Source: Tieghemostelium lacteum
Lineage: Eukaryota; Evosea; Eumycetozoa; Dictyosteliales; Raperosteliaceae
Direction of reading: 5' to 3'
DNA: 64,000 nucleotides
Assembly (NCBI GenBank): GCA_001606155.1
Contig: LODT01000010.1
Location: forward strand, 36,175-100,174
The stretch's first letter is position 1, and every line of letters begins with the position of its first letter. A program made the position numbers and the translations under genes. Below, one piece after another: positions 12,001-22,866 of this stretch. A model generated the notes under the pieces. That model worked only from the letters and a program-made list of their open reading frames with translations. It did no database searches and was not told the origin of the DNA.

Positions 12001-13718
12001 AAGACATTCCATCACTGTATAGAATGGCAATGTCAATGAGCTTCTTTGATGTTGTACCATTAGATGTCTTCCCATACCCAGTACATTTGAATGAAATATT
12101 CACTCAAAATCTAATGCAACAAGGCAGTCTTTCTGAAGTTGTAAAACTGGTATTCATGTACTACTATCTACAGATTATTCAAGATCGTCTACCACATTTC
12201 CTCAATAGTACCAATAGTCAATCCAATAGTATACTCAATCAATTCCCATCACTAAAAAGAGATGCAGCTGAAAGAATTGCAAGTTATATGCAAAATGATC
12301 GTAAATTACTAGGTAGAATATTCCTAGCTGTTGGAAGGAAAAGTAAATTCATTTCACATTCCTATCTATTTGTTCTACTACAGCTTCTAAAGATGACTGA
12401 TTGTCAGAGTCTACAACAACAGTTGAAAGCAAAAGACACTATACTCCCTCTAATGAGAGATCTAGCAGCTAGTAAATTCCTCCATGCTAAATTTGCAGTT
12501 CGAAGACTATTTACAGTAATGCAGGAGGATTATAAAGACTTTATACTCTCTGAATACTCTGATCCATCTCAAATTGAAAAAGACAGTTCACAGTTACTAA
12601 CTGATCTCTTGACACCTGATAACTTGGAAACTGATCAAAGCTCACTTCTAAGTGAACTGGTGTTTAACATGTGTTGGAATCTGTTAAGTAACTTTAATGG
12701 ATTACACAGACATCAAGGTATAACATCACCAAGTAGCACTAGTAGTAATAGTAGCTCCAGTACAGCCACTGCTAGTACTTCCAGTGGAAACCTATTCCTA
12801 AATAGTAAACCAATATTTAAATTTATACTCAATGAAACTATATTCTATCAAATCTATAACAGTGTGGTTAAATCTAAAAAACACGATCAGAATCTAGAGA
12901 ATCTCTCTAGACTCTTTGCATTACTCTGTAAGACATTGTACAAGGCAAATCTCATTAGAAAGACTGACAATATCCGTATGAAGAAGAAAGATGACAACCA
13001 AAATGAAATTCAAATCACACCGATTTGCATGTTTGATTTGTTGGGTTTCTTAGGTGCCCCCAATCAAAATGAAAAATACACACCAACTATAAAAACCCAT
13101 CTCCTGGTGGCACTAAGACATTTACTAAAGAGTGCTGATCTCTTTGAGATTCTAAAGAAAGAAGAGAAGTTCTATAACAAGCTTCTGATACCATCATGCA
13201 GAGATGCAAAGAATGCTGAATTTAACCGAAACAGTTGGAAATTGTTTTTCCAGATTATCAGATATCATCCAGGTCAATTAGAGGTACTGGATAAAGGTAA
13301 ATATCTTATTCAGATATTTGATATCATCTCTCTAAATTCTGGTAATGTAATTTTAAATAATGCTCTACACTATCTGGCTAAACTCTTTGCTTTGGTAATC
13401 TATGAAACCAAGAAAAAGTCGGACCAAAACACTATTAAACACACTGAAAAAGATATCAAATATCTAGTCTCTTTCTTTAATGACAGACATTTGTTTATCA
13501 AATTGCACATGATCTACAAGAGATTTGCTGAAAACAAAATATTCCCTGGTTTCATTAAACTAGCAAATCTCTATCAAGTTATTGCCACTCTACCCATTTG
13601 TTCAAAACTAGCAAAAGATACCATGAAGAATCCTGAATATAAAGAAGGTATCATTTCAATTCAAAAATATTTTAAATTTGATGACCAATCTGCAACTGAT
13701 CATCCAAAATCAAAATAA
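9068..13718 (+). CDS. Large low-complexity protein with helical C-terminal half, unknown function
   Basis: Two exons (9068-9209 and 9304-13718; intron GTACAT...ATATAG) encode about 1518 residues. The second exon is in frame well upstream of the first internal ATG, which is why I start at 9068 (MSENNTPTTGG). A globular part early in exon 2 (IPIFLGANGTIYNKYYVAIKF) is followed by Ser/Asn/Gly-rich linkers with repeated S-P motifs. A conserved-looking block DPWDAQLILAEPIPELYN then follows, and a second Ser-rich linker. The last 600 residues are almost free of low complexity and rich in Leu helices (for example ICSLVILSLISEV, LFVLLQLLKM), suggesting an armadillo-like solenoid. I do not recognise the family. 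No catalytic motif, membrane segment or signal peptide is visible. Probably dictyostelid-restricted. Confidence 0.85.
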
Positions 13719-13964
13719 TTATCCATTCATCCTCTTCCCCCAATCTCCCTCTATCCCCTCTCTCTTAACTTATAAATTATTCTCCACAACCCCTAAATAA
13801 TACAAAAGTAATTTTATCAATCAAAAATAAAGCAATTTAATGAAAAAACTATTAAATGTGTAACACACACTTTTTTTGATTAATAATATTTTTTTTTTAA
13901 ATTTTTTTAAATTGTTGTGTTGTAATTACATCCTTTTATTTGTTTATCACAATTTATTAAAAAT

Positions 13965-14564
13965 ATGATAATCAAAGAAAATAAATCTCATTCATTAGTT
14001 ATTGATCATAATAATAGAGGAAAAGAATGGACAATAGCATTTTTTATAGGTTGTATTGGATTCTTACCATTTCTTCATACCACAGATGAATTCTTTCTCA
14101 AGATGATGAAATTTGTATTTTTAGGTACCTTCTTTTTAGTTGGTCTATTGTATATACATGATGAATTTGTTATAACATTCTCTCAGAAAAAGAGAAAAAT
14201 TATCATTCAGTATCGTAATATCATTGAAGTTATCTCTAGAAAACCTGGAAATGAAATTGTATTGGATTTAGATTTGGTTCAGAAAGCAATTGTTAAAGAA
14301 GTACCTGAACCAAATGGAAAAAAGACAAAATTATTTAAATTAATTATACTCTATAATAATGGTTTGGATATTGGTGTAACTGATAGTTATTTCTTTACAC
14401 CTGAACCTATTGAACCTATTAGAGTAACTATAAATCAATGGCTAAAAGAAAATGGTATCAATGGTGCTGATCAAGTTTCTTCAAAACAAGAGAAAATTTT
14501 AACACCAAATAATCACAATTTCTATGTTAACAATAGTAATACCACAACTACAAAAAGAAAATAA
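13965..14564 (+). CDS. Two-pass membrane protein resembling CYBC1/Eros
   Basis: A single-exon 199-residue protein. Two close hydrophobic helices (about residues 25-40 and 48-64) are followed by a PH-like beta domain (FVITFSQKKRKIIIQYRNI... VLDLDLVQKAIV ... KLIILYNNGLDIGV) and a C-terminal helix (INQWLKENG). Length, topology and the order of strands match CYBC1/Eros, the ER chaperone that stabilises the gp91phox NADPH oxidase heterodimer. Sequence identity is low by eye, so this is a fold-level assignment. The tail is Asn/Thr-rich. If correct it would serve the amoebal Nox enzymes. Alternative: a dictyostelid-specific GRAM/PH-type membrane protein. Confidence 0.55.
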   Translation: MIIKENKSHSLVIDHNNRGKEWTIAFFIGCIGFLPFLHTTDEFFLKMMKFVFLGTFFLVGLLYIHDEFVITFSQKKRKIIIQYRNIIEVISRKPGNEIVLDLDLVQKAIVKEVPEPNGKKTKLFKLIILYNNGLDIGVTDSYFFTPEPIEPIRVTINQWLKENGINGADQVSSKQEKILTPNNHNFYVNNSNTTTTKRK

Positions 14565-14825
14565 TACAAATTGTAACAAAAAAAAAAAATAACTTTCCAA
14601 CCAAATTCCATGTATATAAATATCAAAGATTTGAGCTTCAAATTTAACTAACCTGGCATTTATGAAAATTAAATTAATTTAATTTTCTGAACTTTCTAAT
14701 TTTCTTCTCGGTCGGTTTCAAAAATTTTTTTTTAAAAGTTTGTTTTTTTTTTTTTTGATTTATATTTTTAATTCTTTTTTCTTCTTTTTTATAAGGTATC
14801 TTATTTTTTAAGCAGTTAAACAAAG

Positions 14826-16229
14826 ATGTCAACAGAAATTGATACAGAGGCCGATAAACAAGTCGAGCAATGGAAAATTAAAAAGTTGATTAAAAACTTG
14901 GAATCTGTTAGAGGGTAAGAATATTTAAAATTCTATGGAGAAAATAAAGAGAATATTAATTTGAATGATAATGATGATTTAAATAGTAATGGTACATCTA
15001 TGATTTCATTGATTATTCGTCCAGGAGATCAAATTGCAAAGATTAATAAGATGTTAACTGAAGAGTATGGTACAGCTTCAAATATCAAATCTAGAGTCAA
15101 CAGACTTTCAGTATTAGGTGCAATTACATCTGCACAACAAAGATTAAAACTCTACAATAAGGTACCTGATAACGGTTTGATTATCTATTGTGGTACAGTA
15201 TTGACTGATGATAACAAGGAAAGACCATACAAAGTTGATATTGAACCATTCAAACCAATTAATACCTCATTGTACCTTTGTGATAACAAATTCCATACTG
15301 CACCATTAGGTGAGTTATTGGAATCTGATGAGAAATTTGGTTTCATTGTTGTAGATGGTAACGGTGCTCTCTTTGGTGTTCTATGTGGTAACACTCGTAC
15401 TGTATTACACAGAATCACTGTAGATTTACCAAAGAAACACGGTAGAGGAGGTCAATCTGCTCTTCGTTTTGCTCGTTTGCGTATGGAAAAACGTCACAAT
15501 TACGTTAGAAAAGTCTCTGAATTGGCTACTCAATTCTATATCACCAATGATAAACCAAATGTCTCTGGTTTGGTTTTGGCTGGTTCTGCTGATTTCAAGA
15601 ATGAACTTTCAACTTCTGATATGTTTGATTTACGTCTTCGTGATAAAATTGTAAAGATTGTTGATGTTTCCTATGGTGGTGATAATGGTTTCAATCAAGC
15701 TATTGAGTTATCTGCTGAGGTTTTATCCAATGTCAAATTCATTCAAGAAAAGAAATTAATTTCAACTTTCTTTGAAGAGATTGCTCAAGATACTGGTAAA
15801 TACTGTTTTGGTGTCCAAGATACTCTTAGAGGTCTAGAGAATGGTGCTGTCCACACTCTACTCGTATGGGAAAATCTTGAAGTAACTAGACATCACCTAA
15901 AGAATGTCAATGGTGAAGATAAAATCCTCTACCTCAACAAGGAACAAGAAAAAAACACCAACAACTTTAAAGACAAAGAAACTGGTCAAGACTATGAAAG
16001 AATTGAATCCATTTCCCTCGTTGAATGGTTTGCCAACAATTACAAGAAATTCGGTACCACTTTGGAAATTGTCACCAATCGTTCTCAAGAAGGTTCTCAA
16101 TTCTGTAAAGGTTTTGGTGGTTTAGGTGGTCTCTTACGTTACCAATTGGATTTTGCAGCTCTCAATGATTATGACAATCAAGGTGTTGAGGATGAAGAGG
16201 AATATGATGATTCTGATAGTGATTTTTGA
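14826..16229 (+). CDS. erf1: Eukaryotic peptide chain release factor 1 (eRF1)
   Basis: Two exons (14826-14914, 14987-16229; intron GTAAGA...AATAG) give 443 residues up to TGA. Exon 1 supplies [15 protein letters not shown]; exon 2 begins with [10 protein letters not shown], so the splice is exact. Decoding motifs are present: GTS (about 32-34), NIKS (62-65) and Y-x-C-x-x-x-F (126-132). The GGQ peptide-release motif lies at about 184-186 in [20 protein letters not shown]. The eRF3-binding C-terminal domain is full length, ending in an acidic tail ([14 protein letters not shown]). These motifs are standard for an omnipotent factor reading all three stops. Codon use is biased toward C-ending codons, as in highly expressed genes. 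The frame continues past the TGA (see the next entry). Confidence 0.97.
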
Positions 16230-16409
16230 ATCACCTCATCACCTCTAATTAACAATAATGTAAATAATAATGGTAGATTTAGTGATCAAGTTAGCCCCAT
16301 CTTCTCCAACAATAACAACAACTATTACAGTACTAATACTACCAACTACTCAAATAATAATACTACACATAATGATAACTATTCCAGTACAAAGAAGTTT
16401 GGGGCATAA
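16230..16409 (+). other. In-frame extension after the eRF1 TGA (putative readthrough tail)
   Basis: Directly after TGA (16227-16229) the same frame is open for 59 codons to TAA (16407-16409). The encoded tail is about a third Asn, plus Tyr, Ser and Thr, and includes SNNNNNYYSTNTTNYSNNN, ending STKKFGA. Base composition is that of coding DNA (GCC, AGC, ATC, TTC, TCC and AAC codons occur) and contrasts with the very AT-rich DNA after 16410. There is no GT donor that would splice out the TGA. I read it as a translated readthrough extension or a very recent loss of the original stop. A sequencing error creating the TGA is the alternative. Confidence 0.6.
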
Positions 16410-16850
16410 ACTAACTAATCTATAATTAACTTCTTTTTTATCAATTAAACCATTTTAAAAAACAACAAAAAAAATAGAAAAGCAAAATCACCAAAAAAAA
16501 ATCTACCATTTATCATCTTCATAATTAATTTACAAAGAATCCAAACATCCAATTACCTTCAATTAATGTAAAAATCAAAAATCAAAAAAAAAAAACATCC
16601 ACCAACAATTGTCCATGTCCTCTTTGCACACAATTAATTATTACTTATTGTTACTTTTTTCATGAATAAATTTTTATTCTAATTTTTTATTAACAAATTT
16701 CCTTAAATAATTATGATTTTGTTGATAATATCATAATATGATTATAAATTTATTCTAAAAATGTCTATTTATTAATTTATATAATCGTTGAATTGTTTTA
16801 TTGCTTCTTTTATGTACAAGTAATCGTTTAAAAATTATATTGATGTTTTT
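16410..16850. other. AT-rich convergent intergenic region
   Basis: Spacer between the 3' ends of eRF1 and the F-box/SPRY gene. It has A-runs and AATAAA-like words serving as polyadenylation regions for both strands. No open frame or RNA gene was recognised. Confidence 0.6.
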
Positions 16851-18086
16851 TTAAGACAATTTTGGAAATTCAGGGTATTCAACTAAAGATACACTCTGAC
16901 CACCAGTAAGTAGAGAAACACCAGGATAATAAACACCAGGTTGCACATCTCTAAATGCAATACCTTGACTTTTACCATTTAGATAAAAGGTAATGGTATT
17001 TTGGTCTTGGTCAAATAGTACACCAACTTTTGAGCCTTGGACAAAACCCTGACTGTAATTTATACCATTTCCACTGTTGTGAGATATTCTACCATCTGCC
17101 AAATAACCATATCCATTACTGGTTAGGTAAGTCTGATATATATTAAAAGATTCTGGGACTAGACCAATGACTAAATGAAAACCAGTCTGATTCTGACTGA
17201 GAGTGTTGATATAGAATTCAAAATAGGTCAAACCACTGACCAGAGGTTCAGATCCACGAATTGATTGGTAACTACCCAAATAGTCACCTGCATGTGTAAC
17301 TGTTCTGTTTTGGTTGGTCAATATCATTTTACCCTTTTTTACATTGTCCCATTTGGCCTTATAAACCCTACATGAACGAAAATAGGATTTCCAAGTCGAA
17401 TAAAATTTACTATTAATCTTCCCAAGACCATATTTATAACTACATAACTCTTTCCATAGTTTTTCATCATTACTCAACTGATAGAATAGTCTATTTGTCA
17501 TGGAAATCCTTAGTAATTCCAAAACATCCAAATATTCAAAAATTTGTAAAATGATTTCAATTGGTAAATTTTTAAAAAATTGAAATTCTTCTAGGTCCTG
17601 TTGCTGTTGTGCTTTTAATTTAATACCTGCGTTACCCATGAAAAATGGGTTATTACTGATATGTAAAAAACTATTATTTATATTCTCTATTGAACTTTCA
17701 TCTGGGTGTTTCATTATTTGTTCCTGTGACAAAAGTATCCTCTTTTGATCAAATTCATGTGAACTAGCATGTCCAACGCCATTAAATGTATTTAAAAATG
17801 TATTACTATTGATATGCTGTGAAAATAAATTAGGATAATTAAATGTGATGCTATTTGACAATGAAGATGGTAATGATGTACTAGTTGGTGTTGTTGATGT
17901 TGATGATTGTTCTTGTTGTTGCCCTGTATTATTGTTGCTATTGTTGTTATTTGAATTTATAATGGCAAATGGCTGTGTGGTGGTGCCACTACTATTACTG
18001 CTGCTGCTATTTATAATTGGTGTAACAAGGGAATTCCGAAACATTCCCAAGAATGGAGAATTTCCTAAAAATATAGACTCCATCAA
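16851..18086 (-). CDS. F-box and SPRY domain protein
   Basis: A single-exon 411-residue protein. Residues 1-165 are Ser/Asn/Gln-rich. An F-box lies at about 172-215 (LPIEIILQIFEYLDVLELLRISMTNRLF in part, then the LWKELCSYKYG helix), the Skp1-binding element of SCF ubiquitin ligases. A SPRY/B30.2 domain fills about 235-405 with the usual strands (YFEFYINTL, HLVIGLVPESF, GYGYLADGRI, KVGVLFDQDQNTITFYLNG, YPGVSLL). This architecture is that of FBXO45-like substrate receptors. The SPRY domain would select the substrate, which cannot be deduced. The start is the first Met (MMESIFLG) and no intron is needed. Confidence 0.9.
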   Translation of the reverse strand: MMESIFLGNSPFLGMFRNSLVTPIINSSSSNSSGTTTQPFAIINSNNNNSNNNTGQQQEQSSTSTTPTSTSLPSSLSNSITFNYPNLFSQHINSNTFLNTFNGVGHASSHEFDQKRILLSQEQIMKHPDESSIENINNSFLHISNNPFFMGNAGIKLKAQQQQDLEEFQFFKNLPIEIILQIFEYLDVLELLRISMTNRLFYQLSNDEKLWKELCSYKYGLGKINSKFYSTWKSYFRSCRVYKAKWDNVKKGKMILTNQNRTVTHAGDYLGSYQSIRGSEPLVSGLTYFEFYINTLSQNQTGFHLVIGLVPESFNIYQTYLTSNGYGYLADGRISHNSGNGINYSQGFVQGSKVGVLFDQDQNTITFYLNGKSQGIAFRDVQPGVYYPGVSLLTGGQSVSLVEYPEFPKLS

Positions 18087-18789
18087 ATGATTATTTATTA
18101 TTGTATATATGTACTTTTTTTTTGTATTTTTTCTTTTAGAAACTAAATAAATTATTTGGAGAAAAATGCAAATTATTATAAATTATCACATTACTTTTTT
18201 GGATTTCCTCTGTCTATATTTTTTTTTTTTTTTGTATTTTGCAACACAAAAATGGGAGGGGCGTGTTGATTTCAACTTTAATATTATTAATCTGTTTTTT
18301 TTTTTTTGGTTACCTGTATTAGATTTAAATATAATATATTTTATCTATAATTAGGGAGCGGGAGTGGGTGAGTAAACATTGACATTCTGAAATACATATT
18401 TTTTATTTGGTGATAGAAATTAAAAAATGCCATACCACCACAGCTAAATATAGTATCACTTATATTTTGGATTTTGTGGGTTTGGGTGTTTTGTGTTTTA
18501 TAAAAAGATACTAGTAGATTGAATGACAACACAGATATACACTGTTAGAAAAGAAACTAAGTGGAAAGAGAAAAAATGTGAATACAAACACTCCATAATG
18601 TATGGCGAATTAATTGGTTCCCTTATTTTCTTTTTGTTTTAGATTTATAATAAGTATTTATATAAATATACAATTGTGGTGCTTTTTTATACGTCATTAT
18701 TCATCTATTCAAAAAAAAGAATTTAAAACACAAAATATCCCATATGTGCATATATAGGTATGAGGTGTTTTATACATCTGCATTCCCTA
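18087..18789. other. AT-rich intergenic region
   Basis: Upstream of the F-box/SPRY gene and downstream of Maf1. It contains T-runs at about 18115-18135, 18220-18233 and 18296-18308. The short open frames on both strands here look like chance frames in T-rich DNA. Confidence 0.5.
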
Positions 18790-19840
18790 TTAGATTTCCA
18801 TTGAATCATAGACTGAATCATTATATGTAATATCATCCCTTAAATTTTGAAAAATAAAAAATACAATTAAATTTGTTTGTATCTTGAGTATAAGTCGCTT
18901 AATTAATAATAAATTGATTACTTACATTTCATCGTCTGATGTAATTATTAAATTTTCAGAGTTATTTAATTTACTGATTAATTTACCTTTAAAAAACAAG
19001 ATCCTTTTCATTGATTTGTTATACCAGAAATAATTAAATGACCATCTAAATTTAGAGATATTTATATTAATTGTTGAACAATAACAAAAAAAAAAGATCA
19101 TAAGTGAATATACATACACAACGCCATCTTCAGTGAAAGGGTCCGGATATTCAGGAATATAAGAATAAATGACTGATTTTTCAGTCTCTATAGCACTATC
19201 AATACTTGACCATAATTTATCTTTTAACTCTGAATTATAATCACCAATGACATTTAGTAATGATGTATCAATAGAATTTCTAACCAAATTTTGATTTGGT
19301 TCAAGTCTAAATTGATTTGGTTTACTGTCACTGTGTAAATAAAGTAATAATAGCGTGAATATTGAATTAATAGTGTCAATTGATTACTATGGATAAATAC
19401 TTGAAATCATAATCTACAAATGATGCGTTTAAAGTCTGAATTAAATATATCATTACTTTTCTACTAGCACTTGATGACATTGGTCCAAATGGTGAAACTG
19501 AAATTAATTCATGTTTCAGAGGATTTGGTGAAAGTGAGATTGGTATATTATTATTGGTATTATTATTACTATTATTATTATGATTATTATTCGAAAATAT
19601 ATGTAAAAGATTGGTATTGTTAAATGATCCGCCATTTGATGTTGAAAGTTGTTGTTGTTGTTGTTGTTGCCCTAACGTTTCTAATTCTTTATCTAATGAT
19701 TTATACAATTTCTTTTCTGTACCATCTGTTTTACATGAATAGCATTCTATAGATGATGTAAAAATACCTTCTCCTATATCCACAGTTGATAGTTTGGAAT
19801 TCACTCCAACAATATCAATCATTTCAATATATTTTACCAT
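18790..19840 (-). CDS. maf1: Maf1, repressor of RNA polymerase III
   Basis: Four exons (19840-19401, 19330-19118, 19045-18926, 18838-18790) encode 273 residues. All introns are GT-AG. Maf1 box A elements are in exon 1 (IECYSCKTDGTEKKLYKSL), then a Gln/Asn-rich insertion, then SRKVMIYLIQTLNASFVDYDF. Box B/C elements follow the splices: [36 protein letters not shown]. The last exon is a short acidic tail (DDITYNDSVYDSMEI). Maf1 binds Pol III and blocks its recruitment to TFIIIB when dephosphorylated under starvation or TOR inhibition. The low-complexity insert would hold the phosphorylation sites. Divergent from the AP-3 mu gene, with about 130 bp between the two start codons. Confidence 0.92.
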
Positions 19841-19971
19841 GATGGTGGTAGATGTTAATTTTTGCTAAAACTTTAATTCAATTTCAAAATGAAATAAATA
19901 AATAAAATCAAAAAAAAAAGATTTTTATTATTTTTTTTTACCAGTGACTTTTTCATTTTTTATAATAAAAT

Positions 19972-21668
19972 ATGCTTAGCAGTCTATTTATATTAACTGA
20001 AACAGGGTAAGACGAATTACTATATCAACCAACCCCACACCACAAATACTAACAAAAAATACCAAATCAAGTGATATTTTAATTGAAAAGCATTGGAGAG
20101 GATTAATCAATAGATCCATTTGTGATTATTTTTGGGATCAAGTTTTAGCATCAAAGAAAGAAAATGGATCAGTTGTACCACCAGTTATATCAACACCCAA
20201 ATACTATTTAATTAACATTCAAAGACCAAATATATATTTATTAGGTGTATTACAAACTGAAGTAAGCAGATACTACATTTTCCTATACCCAATAATATTA
20301 TGTTGGATATAATCTATACTGGGTATTAGAAAGAGGACATTAAAGATACTAACATTCCCCGTTTGAATGATTAGGTACCACCTTTACTAGTTATAGACTT
20401 TCTTCAGAGAATCTATGAAACATTTTTAGAATATTTTTCAACTACAGCTATTAATGAGAATATAATCAGAGATAACTTTGTTCACATATATCAACTATTG
20501 GATGAGATGGCTGATAATGGTTTTCCGTTCACAACTGAACTAAACTTTTTAAAGGAAATGATCAGACCACCTGGTGTTATTAATAATGTAATTCAAGGTG
20601 TTACTGGTTCTTCAAATATCACTGATCTATTACCAAGTACATATCCCTCATATCAAATCATCATCATCATCATCAATAATCACAATATTGTCGTTGTTGT
20701 TAAAATTAGTTTGAAATATTTATTAACCAAAACTCAATTTATTTTATATAGATGGATCATTAGGTGCCATTCAATGGCGTAAAACAGGTATTAGATATGC
20801 ATCAAATGAAATATTCTTTGATATTACAGAGGATATTGATTGTATTATTGATAAGTATGTGTTGGGTATCACTTTTTAAAAACAAAAAAAACCACGTAAG
20901 TTCTCCTCAGGTGAGGATATGTGGTTTTTAGAAATTTGAGAATTTTCATAAGTACACTTATACTTACTATCTCAAAATATTTTTTTATAAAAATGAATTA
21001 GTAATGGTGGAATAGTATCATGTGAAGTCAATGGTGAGATACTTAGTAATTCTAAACTTAGTGGTATGCCAGATTTAACATTGACATTTAATAATCCTAG
21101 AATGTTAGATGACGTCAGTTTTCATCCATGTGTTAGATACTCCAAATGGGAGAATGAAAGAGTATTGTCATTTATACCACCTGATGGTAACTTTAAATTA
21201 CTAAACTACAGAATCAAAGGTATCAACCAATTTCCAATTTATATAAAACCACAAATTTCATTTGGTGATGGTGGTGGTCGTGTTAATGTCATTGTAGGTC
21301 AGAAACCAATGAATCCTTCTAAACTCATTGAAAATGTTATTATAACCATTCCATTCCCAAAGTCAGTTAACAATACAAATTTACAAGTAAATGTAGGTAC
21401 CTATAGTATTGATGAGGCTACTAAAGTATGTCGTTGGAATGTAGGTAAGATTCCAAAGGAGAAGACACCAATGCTCTCTGGTTTTGTTAATTTGACACCC
21501 GGACAACCACTACCTGAGTCCAATCCACCTATCACTGCTCAATTCAAAATTGTAATGTTTACCATCTCTGGTTTGGCTGTTGACTCTCTGGCATGTAATG
21601 AAAAATATAAACCTTATAAAGGTGTAAGATCAATGACCAGAGCAGGTAAATTCCAAGTTAGAGTTTAA
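19972..21668 (+). CDS. apm3: AP-3 adaptor complex subunit mu
   Basis: Five exons (19972-20006, 20072-20261, 20375-20636, 20752-20854, 21002-21668) give 418 residues, the same length as animal AP3M1. Exon 1 encodes MLSSLFILTETG; the longin-like N-domain continues with DILIEKHW and PPVISTPKYYLINI. The mu homology domain follows: GAIQWRKTGIRYASNE, KLSGMPDLTLTFNNPR, DDVSFHPCVRYSKWE, RVLSFIPPDGNFKLL and the C-terminal YKPYKGVRSMTRAGKFQVRV. Mu3 recognises Y-x-x-phi sorting signals and is part of the heterotetramer that sends cargo from endosomes to lysosome-related organelles. The fourth intron holds a hairpin (see 20886-20929). Each splice is supported by alignment of both sides to the family. Confidence 0.95.
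20886..20929 (+). other. Intronic hairpin in the AP-3 mu gene
   Basis: Within the fourth intron (20855-21001) an AAAAACCAC arm pairs with GTGGTTTTT (9 bp). Inside it lies a second stem, TCCTC/GAGGA, around AGGT. Ends-paired small hairpins of this size are reminiscent of dictyostelid small non-coding RNAs. However, the conserved class I RNA motif and an upstream DUSE promoter element are not visible, so it may only be a splicing-related structure. Confidence 0.35.
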
Positions 21669-22586
21669 CACTTTCACTCAATCACATCAATCGAATATCA
21701 CAATTACACTCCCACCTCCCTCCCTTTTAATAATTAAAAATAAAGTCCAAATCATATTCATTGGCAAGTCATCATTCTTAATTATGAAACTATTTATTGC
21801 ATATCACTAATGGCTGTTCTGTGTTTATAATTTCAAAAAAGTTGTAGTTGTACCACACCCTATTGGATTGCATCCACCTGGATATTATTTTATCATAATA
21901 TTTATATATTTATGTTTTTATAACTTCAAATAAATAAAAATGGGGTAGTGTTCAATATGGGTGAATAATCACATTTGCAATAGATAAATAAATATCTGTT
22001 GATGTGTGGTTTTTATTATTTAGATTTTTTTTTTTTCATGATTTTTTTTTTTTTTCAAATTAATCGAAGATACAACTTATTTATTGAGTCAACAGACCAA
22101 TCAAGAAATTTTTTTTTAGTTTTCTCCCAATATTCCGTCTAGTAAGATTCAAACAACATTTTTTTTTTTTTTTTAGTTTTTTCATAACTCATTAAGAATA
22201 TCACACAATACAAAAGAGAGTTTTTTAATTGTAAGTCTCTTTATAAACGATGTATAATCTCAGTGTGAGTCAAATCACCCCATTAGCTAAATATAAAATA
22301 TAGTGTGGTGTAGAATGTTTTTTTTTTTTTTAATTTCCACATACTCTATTTTTTAACAAAGAGACCCCTGTATTGACAAACAACTTAAAATAGGTTATTT
22401 TTTTAATTCATAGTTAAAAAGAGTTTTGGTGCAAAAAAAAAGAGTATTTTATTCTTTTTTTTAATTTAGTAGTAGAGCACCAATCACACTTAGTGAAGTT
22501 AGAAAGAGAGAACAAGGTAAACTCAATAGGAGTAAAAGAAATATATAAAACATATTTTAAATATTCAACAAATATAATTAAAAACA
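21669..22586. other. Intergenic region with long T-runs, promoter of the bZIP gene
   Basis: About 0.9 kb between two plus-strand genes. It has repeated oligo-T tracts (22028-22037, 22047-22056, 22159-22174, 22318-22332) and purine-rich GAGAGAACAAGG text just before the start. Such a long, T-tract-rich leader is typical of a dictyostelid promoter with a long 5' UTR. No open frame is convincing. Confidence 0.5.
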
Positions 22587-22835
22587 ATGGATTTAATGGA
22601 TGAAATCAATAAAGATAATACAATGGTATTTGAACATACTGATTGTATAGATAGCGGAAGTAGTGAAAATCCATTTTTGGATGAATTTATGATTAATTTC
22701 CTAGGAGATAACAGTAATGGTGCTACTAGTAACTCTGATATTTTAAGTGACAATTCGTCATCTTATAATCTTGGTACTAGTTCCAATGCAATTTTAAATG
22801 TGCCACAATATCAACAGAAATCATATGGCCAACAC

Positions 22836-22866
<31 letters not shown>

